A stretch of DNA of 64,000 bases, from NCBI GenBank assembly GCA_029959085.1, contig JARWIR010000035.1:2509501-2573500 (forward strand). The letters are read 5' to 3'. Every line of letters begins with the position of its first letter. Positions within the stretch are counted from its first letter, which is position 1. The notes beneath the pieces were generated by a model, which was given only the letters and a program-made list of their open reading frames with translations, ran no database searches and was not told the DNA's origin. The stretch is from Nemophila menziesii. Taxonomy: Eukaryota > Streptophyta > Magnoliopsida > Boraginales > Hydrophyllaceae. This document shows, one piece after another, positions 1 through 13,100 of this stretch. Made by a program: the position numbers and the translations under genes.

Positions 1-605
1 AAAGTAATTGCACGTTAAGTCCCTATAAATTATAAGTATAATTTTTATGAAACTATTGAGGGAAGTGAAAGTTGTGAGTAGTACCTCGTGGTGACTTGTA
101 TTATCATTGACGAAGTCAAAGATTCTTGGTGGTGGCAATGGAAGCCATAAAAAAGCTACAACATTAAGAACAATCCCGGAAGGCATTTCCGGTTCATTTA
201 CCTTCTTCTTGGTCACCCTTATATAATCTAATGACCTTTTTTTTGGTTATTGTTGTCCATGGATGTGTAAAAGAAGCTCTTAATCCACCACCAAAAACCA
301 TAAAAATTCTTTCTGCCACCTTTACCAATCTCTTTTAAATTGCATATAGACCTGTCATCACTATTTACCCCGAAAAGAATAAAAATTAATATAGAGTTAA
401 TTAATTATGCTAAGTCAATTGTAATTATTTATAAAAAAGATTACCCGCATTATGGAGAAGACGAATACATTGCTGGTAAAGGGTAAACCCAACGCTCTGC
501 ACCATAAGCAAGACCAGCACCCACTAGAGGCTTGTACCTAACATGAACATTTTAATTATCCACCTCAGAATATTTTGAGTATACGTTGTCTATAGACTGA
601 ATTTC
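1..605 (-). pseudogene. HD-Zip IV pseudogene, copy 0 (cut by window start)
   Basis: Upstream exons of the same pseudogene that recurs in every unit; its 3' part lies left of the window. Reading on the minus strand, exon A (about 445-605) shows traces of the START-domain stretch IQ..NxYSK...EVD followed by [16 protein letters not shown], typical of class IV HD-Zip proteins. Exon B (about 83-340) encodes a KVAERIF-like and GIVLNAAASLWLP-like segment. Here the gggtaaaccc deletion (near 481) shifts the frame of exon A, and exon A also has an in-frame stop. No protein can be made from this copy. Confidence 0.82.
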
Positions 606-3600
606 TGAGTGTATTCAAAAAAATATAATTCAAATAAAATTCAACATAAATATTTATAAGTTAAATGAATATATTTTCTTAATAATGATCACATCCAAAT
701 GGTTATTCAAACTCATCAACATTTTTATTTAAACTTCATTGTATTAGTTGAAATCATATATAAATCTAAATTTATATTTTCATAGATGATCTTTTGTGCT
801 TAATCTTGAGAAAAAATATTAGATAAATCGATTCACATATTCTAGAAACATTTAAGACAACAAAACTAAGGTCATTTTAGTAAGAACATAAAAGACCCAC
901 TACTTAAATAATTAATATATATTACCCTTTTGTTTATTAGCACCTATGTGATACAACTAATGGATTAACTATATAGGCCATGAATGTAGAAGGAAACTAA
1001 AATGCATAAAATTGAGGCATGGAGTTAATACCTTTCTTGCCGATCTTGTATTTCTTATAATGCATTCACCTTTTCTATTTTATTGAAATGACATGACCAA
1101 CGTTCTTTTTCCTTTTCCTGTAAATCAAATAACTCTCTACTAATTGTATAGATAAATGATGAAGTCTTAACAATTAAAAATAGATAAAATATTTACAAAT
1201 TATTGGATTGTAAATTATATAACGTCACATGTTTAACCTTTTTCATAAGTGTTTGGAATCTCAATTATGTTAATTGAATAGATTTAGAAATAAAAAAATG
1301 CTACCTTCAAAAGCAAATAATGTGAATCCATAAAATATAACCTAATAAAATAAACTATATTTTTATTTATTGTTCAAATCTAGGTTTAACTTTTGTATTC
1401 TGGCACCAACAAAGCTACCTAATTATTATTTACAATAATTATAGTCATAGTTTTATGCTTCCATAAGGGTTCTATAATTCAACAAGTAACATTTAGAGGC
1501 CATAAAACTTCTACAAATTCTTTTTTATTGCATAAGACATTGGGTTGTTGTCACAAAACAAAAATATGTTAAGCTAGATATAGTACTATTATATTTAATC
1601 AATATATAAGTGAAAGAAGGAGTTGAGCATTCAATTAAGTTACAACAAAATAAAACAAATAAAAAATAGAATTCCGGATTCCAAAAATCTATATGGATTT
1701 GAACTTCTATCTTTGTACTCTTTTTCTGCAGAATTTTGTTATCATTTTTGGTTTTCTTTTATTATTATATAATCATTTTCATAATAACAAATTATACCTT
1801 GTGACAAATTACATAGACTCCAAATAAGTGAATGTTCTTGAAAAGAAACATAATCTTGATAAACAAGGGAGATCCGTCTAAAAGTATCCATCATTATAAT
1901 TTTCAAAAAAAATATAAATAAATTGTAAATTGTAAAGAAGAAACTGATTACACTTTTTATATGGTTTAGAAATAAGCTTTATTTGAAAAAATTCTTCTTT
2001 ACCTCTGGTCTTCTTTCTTCAATCATTATTTTGCTATAGAAGAGTTTTGCGGCGTGAAAGTTAGGGAGTAAGCAAAGGTTTTTTTCTTTTCCATTTTAAC
2101 CTACACCCTGCTTAGCTGAAAAGGCCCAGCCCACTGACTAAGACCCGCACTTAGACCAATATGAACACTATAAAAGCCCATATTTGGCCTTAAGATTAGG
2201 CCCCCATTTTGTTTTTAGAAAAAAATATGAATGGACACTATTCATTTTTAAAATCAAAATATAACATAACTATTGATTAATTTTTTAGAAAATTGTTCAA
2301 TCCCTAATATGACACTACTAGATATTATTAAATAATATAAAAACATCTGATAATCACTATGGTAACATTGCATTTCCAAAATATGTGATCTCTATCATCT
2401 AATTTAGTGTTACAATAATTACATAATGAGTCAATATTGTGGTCACATGATATTTGTTTTATCATTTTTGGTTATTTGTTGAGTGTCACTAATCATAGAA
2501 TAAGTCTATGTCTCAGTCTAATTTTTTTGTCACACCATAATATTATGCCATGTACAAAATTTATTTGTTGGCTGCAGTAGATTGCATGTATATAATAGAT
2601 TTGTTGGACACAATATTGTATAAAATGTTTTACTTAATGTATGAGTTGTTTAATGTTTGAAATTCAAATAAAAAAAATTTGATCGATGTAAATTGTGTAT
2701 GGTTTAAATAAAAGTTCTCATATTTTTCTATGACCATCTTTCATCATCTTTCTGTTTTGAAAAATTTAGGAATTAAATGTAAGTGTATATTTTTCTCAAA
2801 TCTTAGTTTTGAGGAAAATTCATTCATCTAATATTTGATGGTTCAATACTATTAAGACACATACTCTATGTTTTTAACTTGCAAAAGTAACTATCTAATT
2901 AATCTAATGATATGTATTTTTGTTATTATAATTAATAAATGTAATGTGAATATTGGACTATTCAATATATGATGTGGGTCTTACTCTAGTTTTGAAGTAG
3001 GAGATACCTTAAAAAACATAAATTACTGGAAAATGTAATAAGCTATAATTTAGCAAATTTTAACAATTTGATAATTTGCGTTCCAAATATTTAAAACATC
3101 ATTAATTCTTATAAATTTCCTCTAATTCGTTAAAATTTGATGAGTTAATCCCTTCCATTCCAAATATTTAAATGTGTCTATTATTCAATGTGGCCTCCTA
3201 TAGTCCCTATGGTCCACACAGATGAGTTAATGTCATATTTTTGTAATTCGCATCCATGTTTTAATTATTGTCAAAAAATAATTAAAATACAATACACATC
3301 CTTTGAATTAGATCGTCCATCCTTTGTTTTTGTACAACAAAATTATTTACAGGCTTTAACCATAACTAAAGACAAAATAGTCTAAAAACAAATTATATAA
3401 CTCAAAAAAACCATACAACATTACTATTCACCTTACTTCACAAGCACCCAATTTATCTATAACACCGAGTGCAAAAGTTATTAATAGTGTCTCCTGTAAA
3501 GTATTTTAAAATATTTTGAAAGACTTCTAGCCCTTTGTTAAATCTACTGCGACAATCACAATTTATATGACTTGCAATTTATTTCATGTTCTATTTATTT

Positions 3601-4770
3601 GCATGTATCTCATTTTACATAACATTTTTTTAGTTTTAAATTAATTAAATACCTTTTTTCTGACCAAATTTAAATAAATAAAGTAATTAGCTCTTATACA
3701 GATTGTTTCTATTAGATAGTCACGTGTCACAAAGCTTAGATAAAGTCCTAATGATGCACGTCAATCTATCACAAGAGCCATAAAATTCATATCATTCTAA
3801 CAACACGCAAATGATTTCACTTGTATTAGTTTAATTAGTTTAAAATTAAATTGAATTAGATAACTTTGTAACTAACATATAATAAGTAAATGCATTAAAC
3901 TATACATTCCAGTAAATTTGAAAATTTGCAATTATAAATTGCATAAAAAATTAAAAAAAGTAGCTCAGTAAATTAAATTTACAAGTTTATATAAAATAAA
4001 ATAAAATAAAATAAAATCATTATCTGAAGCCTTATGTTGTGTCGTGGTTGCTGGTGGTGTTGGTGATGGGGGAGTTGATGGAGCTGGTGGGGCAACCTTT
4101 CTAGGTGCCCCTTTGGCCACTTTACAGGTAAACCCGAGGTGGCGGTCTTGTGTGGTGTTGCTGGTGACGCCTGCAGCGGTACGATCTTTATAGGGTGACC
4201 CTTTGGCCTTTTTAAGGAATTATTCGAGGAGGTGATCTTTGGTTGTGGTGGTGGGGCTGGTGCTGCCAACAAAGGAAAAACTTTTGTAGGGCACTGATCA
4301 TATGTTGTCTAAAAGCCATGACATCTTGATATTCTAGATGGTGTTCATGACGTGATACTGATTGTTTTTGTTGTTTCTACTTGTCCAAGACCGAGAAATG
4401 TAGCTGGAGACAAATCTATCAAATATTGCAGTCCTCACGCCTATCCGGAAGGATAGAAAACCTTTAGCGAACAGAGAAACATAATCCGAATCTCCACCGC
4501 TAGCTAAATAGCGTACCAAAAAAAAGATTATGCAATTAGATCTATGCGGGTTTCTTGCATGATTAGCATGTTACTTTGTCATGTTTTTAAACGACTCTTA
4601 ATATATTATCGAATTAATAAGATTCAACTAAAAAAAAGAGATAATTAAAAAACTTACATTCACATGGAACAATGACACACGGTTTCTCGGGCTGCTTCCA
4701 TTCACCACATGATAGATTTCTGTAACATTACTATCACTCGAGAAATCGTCGGACTGCAATTAATGTAAAA
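3..4770. repeat. Tandem array unit 1 (about 4.77 kb)
   Basis: First complete unit, counted from the anchor agtaattgcacgttaag, which recurs at 4771, 9547, 14323, 19099, 23880, 28667, 33439, 38209 and 42987. Bases 1-2 belong to the end of a previous unit, so the array continues to the left. Within the unit, 1-605 holds exon remnants of a minus-strand HD-Zip IV pseudogene, and about 3979-4770 holds its downstream part. The intervening 3.3 kb is AT-rich, with a promoter-like block near 2095-2215 and no recognisable gene. Subtype A markers, shared with units 3 and 4: a 2-bp deletion in the gggtaaaccc stretch near 481, the short spacing in gcccatatttggcc near 2178, and cattattt instead of caatattt near 2025. 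Confidence 0.95.
2095..2215 (-). promoter_or_regulatory. Promoter-like block with site-II-type motifs (repeated in every unit)
   Basis: Island of higher GC with aaaggcccagccca, cccgcactta, aaaagcccat and aggcccc. These match the TGGGCC/TGGGCT site-II motifs common in plant proximal promoters. On the minus strand, a leader-like stretch and a short ATG-containing exon end in AG|gtaaag near 2001-2030 (the ATG is present only in units 1, 3 and 4). On the plus strand there is a TATA-like cactataaaag. The same block recurs near 6890, 11660, 16436, 21215, 26000, 30787, 35559, 40325 and 45105. It may be the old promoter of the minus-strand gene; activity is unproven. Confidence 0.35.
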
Positions 4771-5376
4771 AGTAATTGCACGTTAAGTCCCTATAAATTA
4801 TAAGTATAATTTTTATGAAACTATTGAGGGAAGTGAAAGTTGTGAGTAGTACCTCGTGGTGACTTGTATTATCATTGACGAAGTCAAAGATTCTTTGTGG
4901 TGGCAATGGAAGCCATAAAGAAGCTGCAGCATTAAGAACAATCCCGGAAGGCATTTCCGGTTCATTTACCTTCTTCTTGGTCACCCTTATATAATCTAAT
5001 GACCTTTTTTTTGGTTATTGTTGTCCATGGATGTGTAAAAGAAGCTCTTACTCCACCACCAAAAACCATAAAAATTCTTTCTGCCACCTTCACCAAGCTC
5101 TTTTAAATTGCATATAGACCTGTCATCACTATTTACCCCGAAAAGAATATAAATTAATATAGAGTTAATTAATTATGCTAAGTCAATTGTAATTATTTAT
5201 AAAAAAGATTACCCGCATTATGGAGAAGACGAATACATTGCTGGTAAAGGGTATAAACCCAACGCTCTGCACCATAAGCAAGACCAGCACGCACTAGAGG
5301 CTTGTACCTAACATGAACATTTTAATTATCCACCTCTGAATATTTTGAGTATACGTTGTCTATAGACTGAATTTCT
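3979..5376 (-). pseudogene. HD-Zip IV START-domain pseudogene, copy 1 (reference description)
   Basis: Decayed 3' half of a class IV HD-Zip transcription factor gene. The family acts in epidermal cell fate, with homeodomain, zipper, START and a C-terminal domain. Minus-strand exons: A about 5213-5376 ([16 protein letters not shown]); B 4853 to about 5105 (KVAERIF..., SGIVLNAAASLWLPLPPQR) ending at a GTACTA donor; C 4658-4753, exactly 32 codons between a TGCAG acceptor and a GTAAGT donor (motif RVSLFHVN); D about 4315-4626 with QSN-ML-I-Q-ET and LASGGDSDYVSLF. Lesions: a stop in exon A, TGA directly before QSN, TAA after the QET motif, and a frameshift before LASGGD. The C/D intron would be only about 29 nt. 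A Pro/His-rich tail follows (3979-4272) with AT-hook-like KRPKGHP and KWPKGHL. No homeodomain exon was recognised. The closest subfamily by eye is PDF2/ATML1-like; that is an inference. Confidence 0.85.
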
Positions 5377-8300
5377 GAGTGTATTCAAAAAAATATAATT
5401 CAAATAAAATTCAACATAAATATTTATAAGTTAAATGAATATATTTTCTTAATAATGATCACATCCAAATAGTTATTCAAACTCATCAACATTTTTATTT
5501 AAACTTCATTGTATTAGTTGAAATCATATATAAATCTAAATTTATATTTTCATAGATGATCTTTTGTGCTTAATATTGAGAAAAAATATTAGATAAATCG
5601 ATTCACATATTCTAGAAACATTTAAGACAACAAAACTAAGGTCATTTTGGTAAAAACATAAAAGACCCACTACTTAAATAATTAATATATATTACCCTTT
5701 TGTTTATTAGCACCTATGTGATACAACTAATGGATTAACTATATAGGCCATGAATGTAGAAGGAAACTAAAATGCATAAAATTGAGGCATGGAGTTAATA
5801 CCTTTCTTGCCGATCTTGTATTTCTTATAATGCATTCACCTTTTCTATTTTATTGAAATGACATGACCAACGTTCTTTTTCCTTTTCCTGTAAATCAAAT
5901 AACTCTCTACTAATTGTATAGATAAATGATGAAGTCTTAACAATTAAAAATAGATAAAATATTTACAAATTATTGGATTGTAAATTATATAACGTCACAT
6001 GTTTAACCTTTTTCATAAGTGTTTGGAATCTCAATTATGTTAATTGAATAGATTTAGAAATAAAAAAAAGTAAATGCTACCTTCGAAAGCAAATAATGTG
6101 AATCCATAAAATATAACCTAATAAAATAAACTAAATTTTTATTTATTGTTCAAATCTAGGTTTAATTTTTGTATTCTGGCACCAACAAAGCTACCTTATT
6201 ATTATTTACAATAATTATAGTCATAGTTTTATGCTTCAATAAGGGTTCTATAATTCAACAAGTAACATTTAGAGGCCATAAAACTTCTACAAATTCTTTT
6301 TTATTGCATAAGACATTGGGTTGTTGTCACAAAACAAAAATATGTTAAACTAGATATAGTATAATTATATTTAATCAATATATAAGTGAAAGGAGGAGTT
6401 GAGCATTCAATTAAGTTACAACAAAATAAAACAAATAAAAAATAGAATTCCGGATTCCCAAAATCTATATGGATTTGAACTTCTATTTTTGTACTCTTTT
6501 TCTGCAGAATTTTGTTATCATTTTTGGTTTTCTTTTATTATTATATAATCATTTTCATAATAACAAATTATACCTTGTGACAAATTACATAGACTCCAAA
6601 TAATTGAATGTTCTTGAAAAGAAACATAATATTGATAAACATGGGAGATCCGTCTAAAAGTATCCATCATTATAATCTTCAAAAAAAATATAAATAAATT
6701 GTAAATTGTAAAAAAGAAACTGATTACACTTTTTATATGGTTTAGAAATAAGCTTTATTTGAAAAAAAATTTCTTTACCTCTAGTCTTCTTTCTTCAATC
6801 AATATTTTGCTATAGAAGAGTTTTGCGGCGTGAAAGTTAGGGAGTAAGCAAAGGTTTTTTTCTTTTCCATTTTAACCTACACCCTGCTTAGCTGAAAAGG
6901 CCCAGCCCACTGACTAAGACCCGCACTTAGACCAATATGAACACTATTAAAGCCCATATTGACTTGGCCTTAAGATTAGGCCCCGATTTTGTTTTTAGAA
7001 AAAATATGAATAGACACTAATCATTTTTAAAATCCAAATATAACACAACTATTGATTAATTTTTTAGAAAATTGTTCAATCCCTAATATGACACTACTAG
7101 CTATTATTAAATAATATAGAAACATTTGATAATCACTATGGTAACATTGCATTTCCAAAATATGTGATCTCTATCATCTATTTTAGTGTTACAATAATTA
7201 CATAATGAGTCAATATTGTGGTCACATGATATTTGTTTTATCATTTTTGGTTATTTGTTGAGTGTCACTAATCATAAAATAAGTCTATGTCTCAGTCTAA
7301 TTTTTTTGTCACACCATAATATTATGCCATGTACAAAATTTATTTGTTGGCTGCAGTAGATTGCATGTATATAATAGATTTGTTGGACACAATATTTTAT
7401 AAAATGTTTTACTTAATGTATGAGTTGTTTAATGTTTGAAATTCAAATAAAAAAAATTTGATCGATGTAAATTGTGTATGGTTTAAATAAAAGTTCTCAT
7501 ATTTTTCTATGACCATCTTTCATCATCTTTCTGTTTTGAAAAATTTAGGAATTAAATGTAAGTGTATATTTTTCTCAAATCTTAGTTTTGAGGAAAATTC
7601 ATTCATCTAATATTTGATGGTTCAATACTATTAAGACACATACTCTATGTTTTTAACTTGCAAAAGTAACTATCTAATTAATCTAATGATATGTATTTTT
7701 GTTATTATAATTAATAAATGTAATGTGAATATTGGACTATTCAATATATGATGTGGGTCTTACTCTAGTTTTGAAGTAGGAGATACCTTAAAAAACATAA
7801 ATTACTGGAAAATGTAATAAGCTATAATTTAGCAAATTTTAGCAATTTGATAATTTGCGTTCCAAATATTTAAAACATCATTAATCCTTGTAAATTTTCT
7901 CTAATTCGTTAAACTTTGATGAGTTAATCCCTTCCATTCCAAATATTTAAATGTGTCTATTATTCAATGTGGCCTCCTATAGTCCCTATGGTCCACAAAG
8001 ATGAGTTAATGTCATATTTTTGTAATTCGCATCCATGTTTTAATTATTGTCAAAAAATAATTAAAATACAATACACATCCTTTGAATTAGATCGTCCATC
8101 CTTTGTTTTTGTACAACAAAATTATTTACAGGCTTTAACTATAACTAAAGACAAAATAGTCTAAAAACAAATTATTTAACTCAAAAAAACCATACAACAT
8201 TACTATTCACCTTACTTCACAAGCACCCAATTTATCTATAACACCGAGTGCAAAAGTTATTAATAGTGTCTCCTGTAAAGTATTTCTAAAATATTTTGAA

Positions 8301-9546
8301 AGACTTCTAGCCCTTTGTTAAATCTACTGCGACAATAACAATTTATATGACTTGCAATTTATTTCATGTTCTATTTATTTGCATGTATCTAATTTTACAT
8401 AACATTTTTTTATTTTTAAATTAATTAAATACCTTTTTTCTGACCAAATTTAAATAAATAAAGTAATTAGCTCTTATCCAGATTGTTTCTATTAGATAGT
8501 CACGTGTCACAAAGCTTAGATAAAGTCCTAATGATGCACGTCAATCTATCACAAGAGCCATAAAATTCATATCATTCTAACAACACGCAAATGATTTCAC
8601 TTGTATTAGTTTAATTAGTTTAAAATTAAATTGAATTAGATAATTTTGTAACTAACATATAATAAGTAAATGCATTAAACTATACATTCCAGTAAATTTG
8701 ATAATTTGCAATTATAAATTGCATAAAAAATTAAAAAAAGTAGCTCAGTAAATTAAATTTACAAGTTTATATAAAATAAAATAAAATAAAATCATTATCT
8801 GAAGCCTTATGTTGTGTCGTGGTTGCTGGTGGTGTTGGTGATGGGGGAGTTGATGGAGCTGGTGGGGCAACCTTTCTAGGTGCCCCTTTGGCCACTTTAC
8901 AGGTAAACCCGAGGTGGCGGTCTTGTGTGGTGTTGCTGGTGACGCCTGCAGCGGTACGATCTTTATAGGGTGACCCTTTGGCCTTTTTAAGGAATTATTC
9001 GAGGAGGTGGTCTTTGGTTGTGGTGGTGGGGCTGGTGCTTCCTGCAAAGGAAAAACTTTTGTAGGGCACTGATCATATGTTGTCTAAAAGCCATGACATC
9101 TTGATATTCTAGATGGTGTTCATGACGTGATACTGATTGTTTTTGTTGTTTCTACTTGGCCTAGACCGAGAAATGTAGCTGGAGACAAATCTATCAAATA
9201 TTTTAGTCCTCACGTCTATCCGGAAGGATAGAAAACCTTTAGCGAACAGAGAAACATAATCCGAATCTCCACCGCTAGCTAAATAGCGTACCAAAAAAAA
9301 GATTATGCAATTAGATCTATGCGGGTTTCTCGCAGGATTAGCATGTTACTTTGTCATGTTTTTAAACGACTCTCAATATATTATCGAATTAATAAGATTC
9401 AACTACAAAAAAAGAGATAATTAAAAAACTTACATTCACATGGAACAATGACACACGGTTTCTCGGGCTGCTTCCATTCACCACATGATAGATTTCTGTA
9501 ACATTACTATCACTCGAGAAATCGTCGGACTGCAATTAATGTAAAA
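4771..9546. repeat. Tandem array unit 2
   Basis: Second head-to-tail unit, 4776 bp by the shared anchor. It belongs to subtype B: it has the undeleted gggtataaaccc stretch near 5250 and the gactt insertion in gcccatattgacttgg near 6954. Its left neighbour (unit 1) and right neighbour (unit 3) are both subtype A, so subtypes alternate along the array. The segment between the pseudogene parts (about 5380-8740) is AT-rich with no recognisable gene beyond the promoter-like block near 6890-6985. Confidence 0.95.
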
Positions 9547-10150
9547 AGTAATTGCACGTTAAGTCCCTATAAATTATAAGTATAATTTTTATGAAACTAT
9601 TGAGGGAAGTGAAAGTTGTGAGTAGTACCTCGTGGTGACTTGTATTATCATTGACGAAGTCAAAGATTCTTCGTGGTGGCAATGGAAACAATAAAGAAGC
9701 TGCAGCATTAAGAACAATCCCGGAAGGCTTTTCCGGTTCATTTACCTTCTTCTTGGTCACCCTTATATAATCTAATGACCTTTTTTTTTGTTATTGTTGT
9801 CCATGGATGTGTAAAAGAAGCTCTTACTCCACCACCAAAAACCATAAAAATTCTTTCTGCCACCTTCACCAAGCTCTTTTAAATTGCATATAGACCTGTC
9901 ATCACTATTTACCCCGAAAAGAATAAAAATTAATATAGAGTTAATTAATTATGCTAAGTCAATTGTAATTATTTATAAAAAAGATTACCCGCATTATGGA
10001 GAAGACGAATACATTGCTGGTAAAGGGTAAACCCAACGCTCTGCACCATAAGCAAGACCAGCACCCACTAGAGGCTTGTACCTAACATGAACATTTTAAT
10101 TATCCACCTCAGAATATTTTGAGTATACGTTGTCTACAGACTGAATTTCT
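8745..10150 (-). pseudogene. HD-Zip IV START-domain pseudogene, copy 2
   Basis: Same exon series as copy 1, crossing the unit 2/3 junction. The tail ORF is 8745-9047, the LASGGDSDYVSLF exon lies around 9109-9405, the 32-codon exon near 9433-9529, and exon B near 9629-9880. The FPLPPRR reading (instead of LPLPPQR) shows private substitutions near 9680. Exon A (about 9985-10150) carries the 2-bp frameshift deletion at gggtaaaccc. The common stops next to the QSN-ML motif are present. Confidence 0.82.
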
Positions 10151-13100
10151 GAGTGTATTCAAAAAAATATAATTCAAATAAAATTCAACATAAATATTTA
10201 TAAGTTAAATGAATATATTTTCTTAATAATGATCACATCCAAATGGTTATTCAAACTCATCAACATTTTTATTTAAACTTCATTGTATTAGTTGAAATCA
10301 TATATAAATCTAAATTTATATTTTCATAGATGATCTTTTGTGCTTAATCTTGAGAAAAAATATTAAATAAATCGATTCACATATTCTAGAAACATTTAAG
10401 ACATCAAAACTAAGGTCATTTTGGTAAAAACATAAAAGACCCACTACTTAAATAATTAATATATATTACCCTTTTGTTTATTAGCACCTATGTGATACAA
10501 CTAATGGATTAACTATATAGGCCATGAATGTAGAAGGAAACTAAAATGCATAAAATTGAGGCATGGAGTTAATACCTTTCTTGCCGATCTTGTATTTCTT
10601 ATAATGCATTCATCTTTTCTATTTAATTGAAATGACATGACCAACGTTCTTTTTCCTTTTCCTGTAAATCAAATAACTCTCTACTAATTGTATAGATAAA
10701 TAATGAAGTCTTAACAATTAAAAATAGATAAAATATTTACAAATTATTGGATTGTAAATTATATAACGTCACATGTTTAACCTTTTTCATAAGTGTTTGG
10801 AATCTCAATTATGTTAATTGAATAGATTTAGAAATAAAAAAAGTAAATGCTAACTTCGAAAGTAAATAATGTGAATCCATAAAATATAACCTAATAAAAT
10901 AAACTATATTTTTATTTATTGTTCAAATCTAGGTTTAATTTTTGTATTCTGGCACCAACAAAACTACCTAATTATTATTTACAATAATTATAGTCATAGT
11001 TTTATGCTTCAATAAGGGATCTATAATTCAACAAGTAACATTTAGAGGCCATAAAACTTCTACAAATTCTTTTTTATTGCATAAGACATTGGGTTGTTGT
11101 CACAAAACAAAAATATGTTAAGCTAGATATAGTATAATTATATTTAATCAATATATAAGTGAAAGGAGGAGTTGAGTATTCAATTAAGTTACAACAAAAT
11201 AAAACCAATAAAAAATAGAATTCAGGATTCCAAAAATCTATATGGATTTGAACTTCTATCTTTGTACTCTTTTTCTGCAGAATTTTGTTATCATCTTTGG
11301 TTTTCTTTTATTATTATATAATCATTTTCATAATAACAAATTATACCTTGTGACAAATTACATAGACTCCAAATAAGTGAATGTTCTTGAAAAGAAACAT
11401 AATCTTGATAAACATGGGAGATCCGTCTAAAAGTATCCATCATTATAATCTTAAAAAAAAATTTAAATAAATTGTAAATTGTAAAAAAGAAACTGATTAC
11501 ACTTTTTATATGGTTTAGAAATAAGCTTTATTTGAAAAATTTCTTCTTTACCTCTGGTCTTCTTTCTTCAATCATTATTTTGCTATAGAAGAGTTTTGCG
11601 GCGTGAAAGTTAGGGAGTAAGCAAAGGTTTTTTTCTTTTCCATTTTAACCTACACCCTGCTTAGCTGAAAAGGCCCAACCCACTGTCTAAGACCCGCACT
11701 TAGACCAATATGAACACTATAAAAGCCCATATTTGGCCTTAAGATTAGGCCCCGATTTTGTTTTTAGAAAAAAATAATAATGGACACTATTCATTTTTAA
11801 AATCAAAATATAACATAACTATTGATTAATTTTTTAGAAAATTGTTCAATCCCTAATATGACACTACTAGATATTATTAAATAATATAGAAACATCTGAT
11901 AATCACTATGGTAACATTGCATTTCCAAAATATGTGATCTCTATCATCTAATTTAGTGTTACAATAATTTCATAATGAGTCAATATTGTGGTCACATGAT
12001 ATTTGTTTTATCATTTTTGGTTATTTGTTGAGTGTCACTAATCATAGAATAAGTCTATGTCTCAGTCTAATTTTTTTGTCACACCATAATATTATGCCAT
12101 GTACAAAATTTATTTGTTGGCTGCAGTAGATTGCATGTATATAATAGATTTGTTGGACACAATATTGTATAAAATGTTTTACTTAATTTATGAGTTGTTT
12201 AATGTTTGAAATTCAAATAAAAAAAATTTGATCGATGTAAATTGTGTATGGTTTAAATAAAAGTTCTCATATTTTTCTATGACCATCTTTTATCATCTTT
12301 TGTTTTGAAAAATTTAGGAATTAAATGTAAGTGTATATTTTTCTCAAATCTTAGTTTTGAGGAAAATTCATTCATCTAATATTTGATGGTTCAATACTAT
12401 TAAGACACATACTCTATGTTTTTAACTTGCAAAAGTAACTATCTAATTAATCTAATGATATGTATTTTTGTTATTATAATTAATAAATGTAATGTGAATA
12501 TTGGACTATTCAATATATGATGTGGGTCTTACTCTAGTTTTGAAGTAGGAGATACCTTAAAAAACATAAATTACTGGAAAATGTAATAGGCTATAATTTA
12601 GCAAATTTTAGCAATTTGATAATTTGCGTTCCAAATATTTAAAACATCATTAATCCTTGTAAATTTCCTCTAATTCGTTAAAATTTGATGAGTTAATCCC
12701 TTCCATTCCAAATATTTAAATGTGTCTATTATTCAATGTGGCCTCCTATAGTCCCTATGGTCCACGCAGATGAGTTAATGTCATATTTTTGTAATTCGCA
12801 TCCATGTTTTAATTATTGTCGAAAAATAATTAAAATACAATACACATCCTTTGAATTAGATCGTCCATCCTTTGTTTTTGTACAACAAAGTTATTTACAG
12901 GCTTTAACTATAACTAAAGACAAAATAGTCTAAAAATAAATTATTTAACTCAAAAAAACCATACAACATTACTATTCACCTTACTTCACAAGCACCCAAT
13001 TTATCTATAACACCGAGTGCAAAAGTTATTAATAGTGTCTCCTGTAAAGTATTTCTAAAATATTTTGAAAGACTTCTAGCCCTTTGTTCAATCTACTGCG

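Noticed and set aside
1660..1740. tRNA-like word ggatttgaacttc (T-loop-like on the opposite strand)
   Set aside because: No acceptor stem, D-loop or anticodon arm can be found at the right distances.
3188..3385. A 65-codon plus-strand ORF (MWPPIVPMVH...) present in nine units
   Set aside because: Its persistence only reflects the high identity of the units. It resembles no known family, its flanks are AT-rich without gene signals, and it is broken in the diverged unit 10 near 46180.
1..4770. Helitron origin of the tandem units
   Set aside because: No convincing TC start, CTRR end with a 3' hairpin, or Rep/helicase trace was found; the unit has no definable ends because it is continuous.
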